The position numbers and the translations under genes were made by a program. A stretch of DNA of 64,000 nucleotides, taken from the NCBI GenBank assembly GCA_018672315.1, contig CP076053.1:1785827-1849826 (forward strand), in the 5' to 3' direction. Below the pieces are notes generated by a model, which saw only the letters and a program-made list of their open reading frames with translations, ran no database searches and was not told where the DNA came from. The stretch comes from Nocardioidaceae bacterium (GTDB lineage: Bacteria > Actinomycetota > Actinomycetes > Propionibacteriales > Nocardioidaceae). Below are positions 51,336 to 62,090 of this stretch, in pieces (within the stretch, counting starts at the first letter, position 1; the number at the start of each line of letters is the position of its first letter).

Positions 51336-54098
51336 GTGGCAACCACCACCGACGGCACCAAGCTCGTCATCGTCGAGTCGCCGGCCAAGGCCCGCACGAT
51401 CGCGGGGTACCTGGGCGACGGCTACGTCGTCGAGTCCTCGATCGGGCACATCCGCGACCTCCCCAGCACCGCCGCGGACGTGCCGGCGAAGATCGCCGAC
51501 AAGCCCTGGAAGCGGCTCGCGATCGACGTCGACAACGGCTTCGAGCCCTACTACGTAGTCAGCCGCGACAAGAAGCCGCACATCACCAAGCTGAAGAAGC
51601 TGGTGAAGGAGGCCTCCGAGCTCTACCTCGCCACCGACGAGGACCGCGAGGGCGAGGCCATCGCGTGGCACCTGCTCGACGAGCTGAAGCCGAAGATACC
51701 CGTCCGCCGCATGGTCTTCCACGAGATCACCCCGGCGGCGATCCAGGCCGCCGTCGACAACCCCCGCGACATCGACATGGACCTCGTCGAGGCGCAGGAG
51801 GCGCGGCGCATCCTCGACCGTCTCTACGGCTACGAGGTCTCCCCGGTGCTGTGGAAGAAGGTCATGTCCGGCCTGTCCGCCGGCCGGGTGCAGTCCGTCG
51901 CTACCCGCCTGGTGGTCAACCGCGAGCGCGAGCGCATGGCGTTCGTGCCGGCGTCGTACTGGGACGCCACCGCCACCTTCGACGCGGGCGTCGAGGCGGA
52001 CCCGCGCACGTTCCCGGCGCGGCTGGTCTCGCTGGAGGAGAAGCGGGTCGCCGCCGGCCGCGACTTCGGGGCCGACGGCCGGCTCGTGGCCTCCGCCGCC
52101 TCCGGCGCCAAGGCCGTCGCGCACCTCGACGAGGCCGCCGCGCGGTCGCTGGTGAGCAGCCTCGAGGGCGCCGCGTTCACGGTGCGCTCGGTGGAGTCCA
52201 AGCCGTACCGCCGCTCGCCGTACGCGCCCTTCCGCACCACCACGATGCAGCAGGAGGCCTCGCGCAAGCTCGGCATGAGCAGCTCGGTGGCGATGTCGGT
52301 CGCGCAGCGCCTGTACGAGAACGGCTTCATCACCTACATGCGTACGGACTCCACGACGCTCTCCGGCACGGCCGTGAACGCCGCTCGTGAGCAGGTCCGT
52401 CAGCTCTACGGGGAGGACTACCTGCCGGACGCGCCGCGCACGTACGCCTCGAAGGTCAAGAACGCCCAGGAGGCCCACGAGGCGATCCGACCGGCCGGCG
52501 ACCACTTCCGCACGCCGGCGCAGACCGGGCTGACCGGCGAGCAGTTCCGGCTGTACGAGCTGATCTGGATGCGCACCGTCGCCTCGCAGATGAAGGACGC
52601 GACGGGGCAGTCGGTCTCGATCCGCCTCGGCACGACGGTCGGGGAGGGTGCGGCAGCACGCGACGTCGTCTTCGGCGCCTCGGGTCGCGTCATCACCTTC
52701 GCCGGGTTCCTCAAGGCCTACGTCGAGGGATCCGACGACCCCGACGCCGCCAAGGACGACGCGTCCACCCGGCTGCCGCAGCTCGCCGAGGGCGACACCG
52801 TCGAGGCGAGCGACCTGCTCGCCGACGGCCACGAGACCAAGCCCCCGGCCCGCTACACCGAGGCCACGCTGATCCGCGAGCTCGAGGAGCGCGAGATCGG
52901 ACGGCCCTCGACGTACGCCTCGATCATCAAGACCATCCTCGACCGCGGCTACGTCTACAAGAAGGGCACCGCGCTGGTGCCTGCGTGGCTCGCCTTCAGC
53001 GTCACCCGGCTGCTGGAGGACCACTTCGAGCGGCTGGTGTCCTACGAGTTCACCGCCGCGCTCGAGGACGTGCTCGACGAGATCGCCGCCGGCCGCAAGG
53101 ACCGCAACACCGAGCTGGCGGAGTTCTACTTCGGCTCCGAGCAGCTCGAGGGCCTCAAGACGCTGGTGACCGAGCTGGGCGACATCGACGCCCGCGAGAT
53201 GGCGACGTTCCCCGTCGGCTCGCCGGACTCCGGCATCCACCTGCGCGTGGGTCGCTACGGCCCCTACGTCGAGGGTCCCGGCGACGACGGCACCGCGTAC
53301 GCCAAGCGCGCCAACGTGCCCGACGACCTGCCGCCCGACGAGCTGACCACCGAGAAGGCCGTCGAGCTGCTGGCCAACCCCGCAGGCGAGGAGACCGTGC
53401 TGGGCGAGCACCCCGAGACGGGACTGGAGGTCGTGGCCAAGAACGGCCGCTACGGTCCGTACGTCACCGAGAAGCTGCCCGAGGACGCGCCGAAGAAGTC
53501 CAAGCCGCGCACGGGCTCGCTGTTCAAGACGATGTCGCTGGACACCATCACGCTCGAGGACGCGGTCAGGCTGCTCTCGCTGCCACGGGTGGTGGGCGTC
53601 GACCCCGAGTCCGGTGACGAGATCACCGCGCAGAACGGCCGCTACGGGCCCTACCTGAAGAAGGGCACGGACTCGCGCACGATCGGCAGCGAGGAGCAGC
53701 TGCTCACGATCGACCTCGACGAGGCCTTGGCGATCTACGCCCAGCCCAAGCAGCGGGGTCGCGGTGCGGCCACGCCGCCGCTGAAGGAGCTCGGCAACGA
53801 CCCGGTCTCGGGCAACCCGGTCATCGTGAAGGCGGGTCGCTTCGGGGAGTACGTCACCGACGGGGAGTACAACGCCACGCTCCGCAAGGACGACTCCGTC
53901 GAGGCGATCACGCTCGAGCGTGCCGCCGACCTGCTCGCCGAGCGTCGGGCGAAGGGCCCGGCGAAGAAGTCGAAGAAGACGACCAAGACCGCCGCGAAGA
54001 AGACCGCCGCGAAGAAGACCACCAAGAAGACGGCGAAGAAGTCCACCGCGAAGTCGACGACCAAGACGGCGACGAAGAAGACGACGAAGAAGGCCTGA
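51336..54098 (+). CDS. topA: DNA topoisomerase I (type IA)
   Basis: This 920-residue enzyme relaxes negative supercoils. The Toprim motif LVIVESPAKARTIAGYL is at the N-terminus, with DEDREGEAIAWHL further on. The catalytic Tyr334 lies in NGFITYMRTDS. The C-terminal half has repeated strand modules (GRYGPYV repeats) instead of zinc fingers, as in other actinobacteria. It ends in a Lys/Thr/Ala-rich tail that helps processive relaxation in this group. GTG 51336 is the start. tmk follows after four bases. Confidence 0.97.
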   Translation: MATTTDGTKLVIVESPAKARTIAGYLGDGYVVESSIGHIRDLPSTAADVPAKIADKPWKRLAIDVDNGFEPYYVVSRDKKPHITKLKKLVKEASELYLATDEDREGEAIAWHLLDELKPKIPVRRMVFHEITPAAIQAAVDNPRDIDMDLVEAQEARRILDRLYGYEVSPVLWKKVMSGLSAGRVQSVATRLVVNRERERMAFVPASYWDATATFDAGVEADPRTFPARLVSLEEKRVAAGRDFGADGRLVASAASGAKAVAHLDEAAARSLVSSLEGAAFTVRSVESKPYRRSPYAPFRTTTMQQEASRKLGMSSSVAMSVAQRLYENGFITYMRTDSTTLSGTAVNAAREQVRQLYGEDYLPDAPRTYASKVKNAQEAHEAIRPAGDHFRTPAQTGLTGEQFRLYELIWMRTVASQMKDATGQSVSIRLGTTVGEGAAARDVVFGASGRVITFAGFLKAYVEGSDDPDAAKDDASTRLPQLAEGDTVEASDLLADGHETKPPARYTEATLIRELEEREIGRPSTYASIIKTILDRGYVYKKGTALVPAWLAFSVTRLLEDHFERLVSYEFTAALEDVLDEIAAGRKDRNTELAEFYFGSEQLEGLKTLVTELGDIDAREMATFPVGSPDSGIHLRVGRYGPYVEGPGDDGTAYAKRANVPDDLPPDELTTEKAVELLANPAGEETVLGEHPETGLEVVAKNGRYGPYVTEKLPEDAPKKSKPRTGSLFKTMSLDTITLEDAVRLLSLPRVVGVDPESGDEITAQNGRYGPYLKKGTDSRTIGSEEQLLTIDLDEALAIYAQPKQRGRGAATPPLKELGNDPVSGNPVIVKAGRFGEYVTDGEYNATLRKDDSVEAITLERAADLLAERRAKGPAKKSKKTTKTAAKKTAAKKTTKKTAKKSTAKSTTKTATKKTTKKA

Positions 54099-54102
54099 TC
54101 CG

Positions 54103-54759
54103 GTGCCGGGTCGCTACGCCGAGACCGGCGTCTTCATCGCCCTCGAGGGCGGGGAGGGCACCGGCAAGTCGACCCAGTCCCGGGCCCTCGCCGAGGCGCT
54201 CGCGGCCCGGGGCCACGAGGTGGTGCTGACCCGCGAGCCGGGCGACACCCCCGTCGGCGCGCAGGTGCGCTCGCTCCTGCTCGACACCGCCACGGGCGAG
54301 ATGTCGCCGCGCACCGAGGCGCTGCTCTACGCCGCCGACAAAGCCGAGCACGTCGACACGCTCGTGCTGCCCGCGCTGGAGCGGGGGGCGGTGGTGGTCA
54401 CCGACCGGTACGTCGACTCGACGCTGGCCTACCAGGGCGCGGGACGGGTGCTGGACGTCGCCGAGGTGGAGTCCGTCGCACGGTGGGCGACCCGCGACCT
54501 GCGCCCCCACCTCACCGTGCTGCTCGACCTGGACCCGGCGGCCGCCTTCGCGCGCTTCGAGGGACGCGACCGCATCGAGTCGGCCGGCGCTCGGTTCCAC
54601 GAGCGCGTCCGCGAGGGCTTCCGGCGGCTCGCGGCGCAGGACCCCGACCGCTACCTCGTGCTCGATGCCGCAGCCGACCCGGCGCAGATCACCGCGCGGG
54701 TGCTGGCGCGTCTGGAGCCGCTGCTCGCCGGGGCCGTACGCCACGGGGTGTCCTCGTGA
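54103..54759 (+). CDS. tmk: Thymidylate kinase
   Basis: This 218-residue dTMP kinase has P-loop GGEGTGKST at 16-24, the DRYVDSTLAYQG motif, and REPGDTPVG. It supplies dTDP for DNA synthesis. GTG 54103 lies just after topA. Its stop overlaps holB by GTGA. Confidence 0.96.
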   Translation: MPGRYAETGVFIALEGGEGTGKSTQSRALAEALAARGHEVVLTREPGDTPVGAQVRSLLLDTATGEMSPRTEALLYAADKAEHVDTLVLPALERGAVVVTDRYVDSTLAYQGAGRVLDVAEVESVARWATRDLRPHLTVLLDLDPAAAFARFEGRDRIESAGARFHERVREGFRRLAAQDPDRYLVLDAAADPAQITARVLARLEPLLAGAVRHGVSS

Positions 54760-55916
54760 GCGTCTGGGACCGCCTGGTCGGTCAGGACCGCGCGGTGGAG
54801 ACGCTGGCGCGAGCCGTCGGCCAGCCGCGCGTGGGCCACGCCTGGCTCTTCACGGGCCCGCCCGGGTCGGGTCGCTCCAACGCCGCCGTCGCCTTCGCCG
54901 CCGCGCTGCACTGCCCCCGCAACGGGTGCGGGAAGTGCAAGGACTGCCGCACCACGCTGGCCGGTTCGCACGCCGACGTGACGGTGCTGCGCACCGAACG
55001 GCTCTCGCTGGGTGTCGACGAGGTGCGCGACCTCGTACGCCACGCCGCGTTGGCACCGGTCGGGGGCGGCTACCAGGTCATGGTCGTCGAGGACGCCGAC
55101 CGGCTCACCGAGCAGGCCGCGAACGCCCTGCTGAAGGCGGTCGAGGAGCCGAGCGCCCGCACCGTGTGGCTGCTGTGCGCCCCCACGGTCGAGGACGTGC
55201 TGCCGACGATCCGGTCCCGGACGCGCCTGGTCACGCTGACGACGCCGACCGCGGCGGCGGTCGCCGACTTCCTGGCCCGCGAGGCGCAGGTGAGCCCGGA
55301 GGTCGCGGCGTACGCCGCCCGGGCCTCCCAGGGCCACGTCGGCCGGGCACGGGCGCTGGCGACCCAGGAGCAGGTGCGTCGCCGCCGCGAGGACGTCGTA
55401 CGGCTGCCGCCGAAGCTGGAGAAGCTCGCGGATGCGATGAACGCCGCCACCAACCTGGTCGAGGCGACCAAGGAGGAGGCCGAGGAGCTGACGGCCGCGC
55501 TGGACGCCCGGGAGAAGTCCGACCTCGACCTCGCGCACGGGCTGGTCGCCCGGGGTCGGCGCTCGAGCACCTACAACCGCGACCTCTCGGAGATCGAGAA
55601 GAACCAGAAGACCCGCGCGAAGCGTCGGGTGCTCGACGTCGTCGACCGCTGCCTGATGGACCTGGTCTCCTACTACCGCGACGTCGTCGCGGTGGCCGTG
55701 CACGCCGGGGGCGACCTGGTCAACGAGGAGCACCGTGCCGAGGTGGAGACGCTCGCGCGGCGCATCGGTGCCGAGGGCGCGCTGCGTCGCATCGAGGCGA
55801 TCTTCACCGCGCGGGAGCAGATGCTCGAGTTCAACGTGCAGCCGCAGCTGGCGCTGGAGTCGATGATGACGGTGCTGATGCTGCCGCCGAGGTCCGGAGT
55901 CGCCGCGGCGCGCTGA
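54756..55916 (+). CDS. holB: DNA polymerase III delta-prime subunit
   Basis: This 386-residue clamp-loader subunit has the zinc-binding cluster CPRNGCGKCKDC and the DnaX-like domain VVEDADRLTEQAANALLKAVEEP. The P-loop reads GPPGSGRS without the lysine, normal for delta-prime, which does not hydrolyse ATP. It follows tmk with a 4-base overlap, a conserved bacterial arrangement. Confidence 0.95.
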   Translation: MSVWDRLVGQDRAVETLARAVGQPRVGHAWLFTGPPGSGRSNAAVAFAAALHCPRNGCGKCKDCRTTLAGSHADVTVLRTERLSLGVDEVRDLVRHAALAPVGGGYQVMVVEDADRLTEQAANALLKAVEEPSARTVWLLCAPTVEDVLPTIRSRTRLVTLTTPTAAAVADFLAREAQVSPEVAAYAARASQGHVGRARALATQEQVRRRREDVVRLPPKLEKLADAMNAATNLVEATKEEAEELTAALDAREKSDLDLAHGLVARGRRSSTYNRDLSEIEKNQKTRAKRRVLDVVDRCLMDLVSYYRDVVAVAVHAGGDLVNEEHRAEVETLARRIGAEGALRRIEAIFTAREQMLEFNVQPQLALESMMTVLMLPPRSGVAAAR

Positions 55917-56033
55917 GCAGTGCGTACGCAGCGCGTGCCTCCGGCCGTGCCGTGTCGAGCCGGGTGCCGGATCGTGACCTGACGGCGTGCTGTGTCGGAG
56001 GATGTGCGCGGGGCCGCTCCGTACGCTGGGCGC

Positions 56034-57614
56034 ATGATGCGGCGTGCCCTGTCCTGGCGGTCCGGACGGCGCCGCACCCGCTTGCTGGCGCTCCCGCTCG
56101 CGGCCGCGAGCGTGACCCTCGCGGCCTGCTCGGCGGGGCCGGGCGACGGTTCCGCGGCGAGCCCGACGCCGGTGCCGCTGGAGGAGCCCGCCTCGGACGT
56201 CGCGCCGACCGAGCCGCCCGAGCCCGACCTCAGCGCGTTCTACGAGCAGCGGCTGCAGTGGCGCGCGTGCGGCAACGGTGCTCAGTGCTCGACGCTGACG
56301 GTGCCGCTGGACTACGAGGCGCCGCAGGAGCAGACCATCGACATCGCGGTGATCCGCCGCCGCGCCACCGGTGACGGCATGCGGCTCGGGTCGCTGGTGA
56401 CGAACCCGGGCGGGCCGGGTGCGTCGGGTGTGCAGTTCGTGGCGCAGTCGCCGGAGTTCCTGGGACAGTCCCTGCGGGCGGCGTACGACGTGGTGGGCTT
56501 CGACCCCCGTGGGGTCGGCCGGTCCGAGCCGATCGACTGCCTGGCCGACGACGAGCTGGACGCGTTCGTCGCCTCCGACCCCACGCCGGAGACCGAGGCC
56601 GAGCGGCAGACCTCGGAGCGTCTGCTCACCGCCTTCGGCGAGGGGTGCGTCGAGCGCAGCGGTGAGCTCACCGGCGAGATCGGCACCGAGGAGGCGGCGC
56701 GCGACATGGACGTGCTGCGGGCCGCACTCGGGGACTCCACGCTGTCCTACCTGGGACTGTCCTACGGCACCTTCCTCGGGGCGACGTACGCCGGGCTGTT
56801 CCCCGACCGGGTCGGTCGGATGGTGCTCGACGGCGCGATCGACCCGGCCGTGTCGAACCTGGACCTCAACCTCACGCAGGCCCAGGGCTTCGAGACCGCG
56901 ACCCAGGCGTACCTGCAGGGCTGCGTCGACACCGGCGACTGTCCGCTCGGTGACGACGTCGACGCCGCCGGGCAGGCGCTGCGTGACCTGCTCGACGGCA
57001 TCGACGAGCAAGCGCTGCCCACGGCCTCGCCGCGCCGCCTGGAGATCGGCAACGCCGTCTACGGCGTGTGGGCGGCGCTCTACAACGAGGCGTCCTGGCC
57101 GGCCCTGGATGCAGCGCTCGCTCAGGCGCTGCAGGGTGACGGCACGACGTTGCTGCAGCTCAGCGACGCGTACGTGCAGCGGTCACCGAACGGCTACGTC
57201 TCCAACGCCACCGAGGCGCTGGTGGCGATCAACTGCCTCGACCACTCCGGCGGCATCGAGACCGAGGAGGCGGCGCAGCTGGTGCCGCGCTTCGAGGAGA
57301 TCTCACCGACGTGGGGCGAGGTCTTCGCGTACGGGCTCGTGGGCTGCCGTGAGTGGCCGGTCGACTCCGGGCGGGAGCCGGCACCCATCACGGCCGAGGG
57401 CGCCGCGCCGATCCTGGTGGTGGGCACGACGCGGGACCCCGCCACGCCGCTGAAGTGGGCCCGGGCGCTCGCCGAGCAGCTGGACTCCGGGGTGCTGCTC
57501 GAGCGCGACGGTGACGGGCACCTGGCCTACTCCCAGGGCAACGCGTGCGTCGACGAGACCGTCGAGGCGTTCCTGGTCAGCGGTGAGGTGCCCGAGGAGA
57601 CCGTGCGCTGCTGA
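56034..57614 (+). CDS. Secreted alpha/beta-hydrolase lipoprotein, tripeptidyl aminopeptidase-like
   Basis: This 526-residue protein has an N-terminal signal with lipobox LAAC, then a Pro-rich linker. The alpha/beta-hydrolase domain has oxyanion motif NPGGPGASG, nucleophile GLSYGTFLG, Asp in TTRDPATP, and His in DGDGHLAYSQ. This is the SlpD/SlpE (TAP-like C-terminal) peptidase pattern of actinobacteria. It is probably anchored outside the membrane and cleaves short peptides. Confidence 0.88.
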   Translation: MMRRALSWRSGRRRTRLLALPLAAASVTLAACSAGPGDGSAASPTPVPLEEPASDVAPTEPPEPDLSAFYEQRLQWRACGNGAQCSTLTVPLDYEAPQEQTIDIAVIRRRATGDGMRLGSLVTNPGGPGASGVQFVAQSPEFLGQSLRAAYDVVGFDPRGVGRSEPIDCLADDELDAFVASDPTPETEAERQTSERLLTAFGEGCVERSGELTGEIGTEEAARDMDVLRAALGDSTLSYLGLSYGTFLGATYAGLFPDRVGRMVLDGAIDPAVSNLDLNLTQAQGFETATQAYLQGCVDTGDCPLGDDVDAAGQALRDLLDGIDEQALPTASPRRLEIGNAVYGVWAALYNEASWPALDAALAQALQGDGTTLLQLSDAYVQRSPNGYVSNATEALVAINCLDHSGGIETEEAAQLVPRFEEISPTWGEVFAYGLVGCREWPVDSGREPAPITAEGAAPILVVGTTRDPATPLKWARALAEQLDSGVLLERDGDGHLAYSQGNACVDETVEAFLVSGEVPEETVRC

Positions 57615-57655
57615 TGGGTGGTCGAGGTGCGAGCCCCTGGGCGAGCCGCGAGACC

Positions 57656-58291
57656 CTAGCCGGCGAGCAGCCCGCGCTCGACGAGCTGTGCGCGGAGTCG
57701 CTCGGCGTCGGTGAACAGCAGCGCATCCATGCCCATCGCCTCGGCCACCTCGACGTTGACCTGCTTGTCGTCGACGAAGACCAGTGACGTCAGCGGGTGA
57801 CCCGCCCGGTCGGCGAGACGGTGGTAGATCGCCGGGTCCGGCTTGGCGACCCCCTCGTGACCGGAGACGACGACGTCACGGAACCGGCTGAGCACCTCGA
57901 AGCGCTCGGGGGCGTGCTCGTACAGCTCGGCCGACCAGTTCGTCAGACCCCACATCGGGACGCCGGCGTCATCCAGCTCACGCACGATGTCGGGGGTGCC
58001 GGGCACCTCGCCGAGCAGCGAGGCGGGGAAGTGGTCGACGTACGCCTTCGCGTGCTCGAGCCAGTGCTCGTAGGTCTCCTCGACGTACGCCAGCGCCTTC
58101 TTCCACGTCTGTCCCGAGTCGGGGCCGTGGTTCCACGCCGCGAAGTCGAAGTCGTCGGCGGAGAGGAAGCTGGCCGCCTCGGCCTCGCCGACCCCCTCGG
58201 TGATCGCGGCGAGCGGGTCCCAGTCGATGACGACGTTGCCGAGGTCGAAGACGACGCCGACGAGCTCGCGCTGCTGCTCCGTGGACTGCAT
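57656..58291 (-). CDS. HAD hydrolase, YihX-like
   Basis: This 211-residue HAD subfamily IA hydrolase has motif I VVFDLGNVVIDWD, GLTNWS as motif II, KPDPAIY as motif III, and VFVDDKQVNVEVA as motif IV. The DLGNV variant marks the YihX/epoxide-hydrolase N-terminal-like group. It lies convergent with the lipoprotein gene. The substrate is unknown. Confidence 0.9.
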   Translation of the reverse strand: MQSTEQQRELVGVVFDLGNVVIDWDPLAAITEGVGEAEAASFLSADDFDFAAWNHGPDSGQTWKKALAYVEETYEHWLEHAKAYVDHFPASLLGEVPGTPDIVRELDDAGVPMWGLTNWSAELYEHAPERFEVLSRFRDVVVSGHEGVAKPDPAIYHRLADRAGHPLTSLVFVDDKQVNVEVAEAMGMDALLFTDAERLRAQLVERGLLAG

Positions 58292-58348
58292 GGCTCGAGC
58301 CTCCCCCGCTGGGGCGCCGGCCGCACCCGCCAGACGCGGTCGACCTGG

Positions 58349-58379
58349 TTGGCTCCCGCCCCGACCCCCTCGGTATGCT
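58349..58379 (+). promoter_or_regulatory. Probable promoter of tRNA-Thr
   Basis: TTGGCT (58349-58354) and TATGCT (58374-58379) are separated by 19 bp. They lie 30 bp upstream of the mature tRNA 5' end. Confidence 0.5.
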
Positions 58380-58408
58380 GCACCGCGGTGCTCGCCCAGG
58401 CGGGTCCC

Positions 58409-58481
58409 GCCGCCTTAGCTCAGTCGGCAGAGCGTCTCACTCGTAATGAGAAGGTCGTCGGTTCGATTCCGACAGGCGGCT
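58409..58481 (+). tRNA. tRNA-Thr (anticodon CGT)
   Basis: The 73-nt cloverleaf has acceptor GCCGCCT paired with AGGCGGC, D-loop AGTCGGCAG, anticodon loop CTCGTAA (anticodon CGT), T-loop TTCGATTC, and discriminator T. CCA is not encoded. Confidence 0.96.
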
Positions 58482-58485
58482 CTCC

Positions 58486-58522
58486 CGCCCCAGGTCACGG
58501 CACTGTGCGCCGGCCTGGGGCG
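58486..58522 (+). terminator. Hairpin after tRNA-Thr
   Basis: Nine-base arms CGCCCCAGG and CCTGGGGCG enclose 19 bases, starting 5 bp past the tRNA. The rest of the gap to 58775 shows nothing I can support. Confidence 0.65.
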
Positions 58523-58775
58523 ACGTGTCTTCGCACGATCTCGCGCTCTTGTGCCCCGCTCGGTCCGTCGTCGACCACACCTTCTCGGCGACCGCGTCGG
58601 TGGAGTGACAGGCGTGCACGACTCTGCTCAGCGCGCCTTGCTCGCACGGCACCACTCGACGGAGCTGCCGCCCGACGTGCTCGTTCCGGTCGTGGCGGTG
58701 ATCACCGCGACGACGTGAGGGGGAGGCCCCGAGGCATCTCGGGTGCCCCGATCACGGTGGTGATGGACTGACCCC

Positions 58776-59456
58776 ATGACCTCGCAGACCTCGCACCACA
58801 TCGCCGTCGTCGGCGGCACCGGCCCCCAGGGCAGGGGGCTGGCCTACCGCTTCGCGCGAGCTGGCCACACCGTGTCCATCGGCTCGCGGCAGGCGGCACG
58901 CGCCGAGCGCACCGCCGCGCAGGTGACCGAGCGGCTGACCGCCGGGCCGGGGGCGGGACAGGTGACGGGGACGAGCAACGAGGACGCGTGCGCCGACGCC
59001 GATCTCGTCGTGCTCGCGGTCCCGTACGAGGGCCACGACGACCTCGTCGCGAGCCTGCCGCTCGCCGGCCGCATCGTCATCTCCTGCGTGAACCCGCTCG
59101 CCTTCGACGAGCGAGGGGCGTACGGCCTGCTCGTCGACGGCGGCGGGGGATCGGCGGCTGAGTCCGCCCAGAGGCTCCAGCCCGGAGCGGCCGTCGTCGG
59201 TGCCTTCCACCACGTCGCCGCGGCGAGTCTGTGGTCGGACGCCGAGTACCTCGACGAGGAGGACGTGCTGGTCGTCGGTGACGACGCAGGCGCCAAGCAG
59301 GCGGGCATGGCACTCGCCGCCACGGTCACCGGACGTCCCGGCATCGATGCGGGAGCCCTGCGGCTCGCTCGACAGCTCGAGCCGCTCACCGCCGTGCTGA
59401 TCTCCATCAACTCCGGGTACGGGACGCATTCCGGCATCCGCATCCACGGCATCTGA
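58776..59456 (+). CDS. npdG: NADPH-dependent F420 reductase
   Basis: This 226-residue F420:NADP oxidoreductase (Fno/NpdG family) has the nucleotide-binding motif GGTGPQGRGLAYRFARAGH at 13-31, the SIGSRQ segment that reads the NADPH phosphate, and a C-terminal THSGIRIHG end. It transfers hydride between NADPH and F420. It sits 60 bp upstream of fbiC, so the F420 genes are grouped. Confidence 0.92.
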   Translation: MTSQTSHHIAVVGGTGPQGRGLAYRFARAGHTVSIGSRQAARAERTAAQVTERLTAGPGAGQVTGTSNEDACADADLVVLAVPYEGHDDLVASLPLAGRIVISCVNPLAFDERGAYGLLVDGGGGSAAESAQRLQPGAAVVGAFHHVAAASLWSDAEYLDEEDVLVVGDDAGAKQAGMALAATVTGRPGIDAGALRLARQLEPLTAVLISINSGYGTHSGIRIHGI

Positions 59457-59516
59457 CGCCGCCTGACGGCGTCTGACCGGCCCGACAGACCACGCGAGCA
59501 GCGAGAGAGGTCGCGC

Positions 59517-62090
59517 ATGACCACGTCCCCGCAGCAGCCGGCGGTCACCGACCGCCAGGTGCGTCGCGCCCTCGTACGCGCCGAACGCGGAGCCGCCCTC
59601 GACGTCGGCGAGGCCACCGCGCTGCTCGCCGCGACGGGACCGGATCTCGACCGGCTCACCGCAGCCGCCGCACGCGTCCGCGACGCCGGGCTGGTCGCCG
59701 CGGGACGCCCCGGGGTCATCACCTACTCCCCGAAGGTCTTCATCCCGGTCACGCGGCTGTGCCGCGACCGCTGCCACTACTGCACGTTCGTCGAGACCCC
59801 CGGGCAGGCGGCGCGCGAGGGCCGAGCGCCGTTCCTGACCCCCGAGGAGATCGTCGCCATCGCCTCAGCCGGCGCGGAGGCGGGCTGCCTGGAGGCGCTG
59901 ATGACGCTCGGGGACCGCCCCGAGGACCGGTGGCCCGAGGCGCGAGCGTGGCTCGACGAGCAGGGGTACGACTCGACGCTCGCGTACGTGCGCGCCATGG
60001 CGGTGCTGGTGCTCGAGGAGACCGGGCTGCTGCCCCATCTCAACCCCGGCGTCATGACCTGGGAGGAGCTTAACCGCCTCAAGCCGGTCGCGCCGTCGAT
60101 GGGGATGATGCTCGAGACCACGTCACGGCGCCTGTTCGAGCACCGGGGTGAGGTGCACTTCGGGTCACCGGACAAGGACCCCGCCGTACGCCTCCGCGTG
60201 CTCGAGGACGCCGGGCGTCTCTCGATCCCCTTCACCACCGGCCTGCTCGTCGGCATCGGCGAGACCCTCACCGAACGGGCCGAGACGATCTTCGCGCTGC
60301 GCGCGACGAGCACGGCGTACGGGGCCGTGCAGGAGGTCATCGTCCAGAACTTCCGCGCCAAGCCCGACACCGCGATGCGTCACGTCGATGACCTGGGGCT
60401 CGCGGAGTACCGCGCCGCGATCGCCGTCACCAGGCTCGTCCTCGGCCCGCGGATGAGGGTCCAGGCGCCGCCGAACCTCGTCGACCTCGACGAGTGCCGC
60501 CTCCTCCTGGACGCCGGCGTCGACGACTGGGGCGGCGTCTCACCGGTCACGCCCGACCACGTGAATCCCGAGCGCCCCTGGCCCCACCTCGATGCCCTCC
60601 GTACGGTCACCGCGACCGCCGGCCTCGACCTGGCGCCGCGGCTGACCGTCCACCCCTCCTACGTACGCGAGGGCGAGCCGTGGCTCGACCCGCGCGTCTC
60701 CGCCCACGTCGCGGCGCTCGCCGCGCCCGACGGCCTGGCACGTCGGGACGCGCGACCGGTCGGGCTGCCGTGGCAGGAGCCCGACGGTGGCTTCGTCGCA
60801 GCCGGTCGCACCGACCTGCACGCCGCCGTGGACGTCGAGGGACGCACCGAGGACCGTCGCTCGGACTTCTCCCGCGTCTACGGCGACTGGGAGTCCGTCG
60901 CCGACGCCGCCGCCGTCACCGGGGTCCCCGCGCGGCTGCACGCCGAGGGCCGCGAGGCGCTCGCCGCTGCGGAGGCGGCCGTGGGCGGGTCCGCACCGGA
61001 CCCGCTGCGGCTCTCCGAGGAGCACACCCTGACCCTCATGACAGCCGAGGGCCCGCTGCTGGACCAGGTCTGCCGGCTGGCCGACGACCTGCGCCGCGAG
61101 ACGGTCGGCGAGGACGTCACCTACGTGGTGAACAGGAACATCAACTTCACCAACGTCTGCTACGTCGGCTGCCGGTTCTGCGCGTTCGCGCAGCGCCGCA
61201 GCGACGCCGACGCCTTCTCGCTGTCGCTCGCGCAGGTCGCCGACCGCGCCGAGGAGGCGTGGGACCTCGGGGCGACCGAGGTCTGCATGCAGGGAGGCAT
61301 CGACCCCGAGCTGCCCGCGACCGCGTACGCCGACCTCGTCGCCGCCGTGCGCCAGCGCGTGCCGGGCATGCACGTGCACGCCTTCTCGCCGATGGAGGTC
61401 GTCAACGGAGCCTCCCGCACCGGGCAGTCGATCGAGGACTTCCTGGTCGGCCTGCGCGAGGCCGGCATCGGCTCACTGCCCGGCACCGCCGCGGAGATCC
61501 TCGACGACGAGGTCCGCTGGGTGCTCACCAAGGGCAAGCTGCCCACGCGGACGTGGGTCGAGGTCGTCACCACCGCGCACCGGCTCGGCATCCCGACGAC
61601 CTCGACGATGATGTACGGCCACGTCGACCACCCACGCCACTGGGTGGGCCACCTGCGTCTGATCGCGCAGCTCCAGGACCGGGCGCGCGAGCACGCGGGC
61701 CGCGGTGGGGCGGGCTTCACCGAGTTCGTGCCGCTTCCCTTCGTGCACACCTCGGCCCCGATCTACCTGGCCGGCGTCGCCCGCCCCGGCCCCGGCATGC
61801 GCGACAACCTCGCGGTGCACGCCATGGCGCGGATCCTGCTGCACGGGCGCATCGACAACATCCAGACCTCCTGGGTCAAGCTCGGTGTCGACGGCACGCG
61901 CGCGATGCTCCGGGCGGGTGCCAACGACCTCGGCGGCACCCTGATGGAGGAGACGATCTCGCGCATGGCCGGCTCCCAGCACGGGTCGGCGAAGACCGTC
62001 GCCGAGCTGCGCGCGATGGGCGACGGCATCGGTCGACCCGTGCGGGAGCGCACCACCACCTACGAAGAGCCTCTTGCCCGGGTCTCCTGA
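59517..62090 (+). CDS. fbiC: FO synthase (CofG/CofH fusion)
   Basis: This 857-residue bifunctional radical-SAM enzyme makes 7,8-didemethyl-8-hydroxy-5-deazariboflavin, the chromophore of F420. The CofG half has cluster Cys82, Cys86 and Cys89 (CRDRCHYC). The CofH half has Cys548, Cys552 and Cys555 (CYVGCRFC). Both clusters are complete. The fused form is typical of actinobacteria. Its last 17 bp overlap the next gene. Confidence 0.97.
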   Translation: MTTSPQQPAVTDRQVRRALVRAERGAALDVGEATALLAATGPDLDRLTAAAARVRDAGLVAAGRPGVITYSPKVFIPVTRLCRDRCHYCTFVETPGQAAREGRAPFLTPEEIVAIASAGAEAGCLEALMTLGDRPEDRWPEARAWLDEQGYDSTLAYVRAMAVLVLEETGLLPHLNPGVMTWEELNRLKPVAPSMGMMLETTSRRLFEHRGEVHFGSPDKDPAVRLRVLEDAGRLSIPFTTGLLVGIGETLTERAETIFALRATSTAYGAVQEVIVQNFRAKPDTAMRHVDDLGLAEYRAAIAVTRLVLGPRMRVQAPPNLVDLDECRLLLDAGVDDWGGVSPVTPDHVNPERPWPHLDALRTVTATAGLDLAPRLTVHPSYVREGEPWLDPRVSAHVAALAAPDGLARRDARPVGLPWQEPDGGFVAAGRTDLHAAVDVEGRTEDRRSDFSRVYGDWESVADAAAVTGVPARLHAEGREALAAAEAAVGGSAPDPLRLSEEHTLTLMTAEGPLLDQVCRLADDLRRETVGEDVTYVVNRNINFTNVCYVGCRFCAFAQRRSDADAFSLSLAQVADRAEEAWDLGATEVCMQGGIDPELPATAYADLVAAVRQRVPGMHVHAFSPMEVVNGASRTGQSIEDFLVGLREAGIGSLPGTAAEILDDEVRWVLTKGKLPTRTWVEVVTTAHRLGIPTTSTMMYGHVDHPRHWVGHLRLIAQLQDRAREHAGRGGAGFTEFVPLPFVHTSAPIYLAGVARPGPGMRDNLAVHAMARILLHGRIDNIQTSWVKLGVDGTRAMLRAGANDLGGTLMEETISRMAGSQHGSAKTVAELRAMGDGIGRPVRERTTTYEEPLARVS

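Noticed and set aside
54756-55916. Missing P-loop lysine in holB as an anomaly
   Set aside because: Delta-prime subunits normally lack a functional P-loop.
58437-58718. Small frames on both strands across and after tRNA-Thr
   Set aside because: They overlap the tRNA and its terminator. Such frames are common artefacts around tRNA genes.
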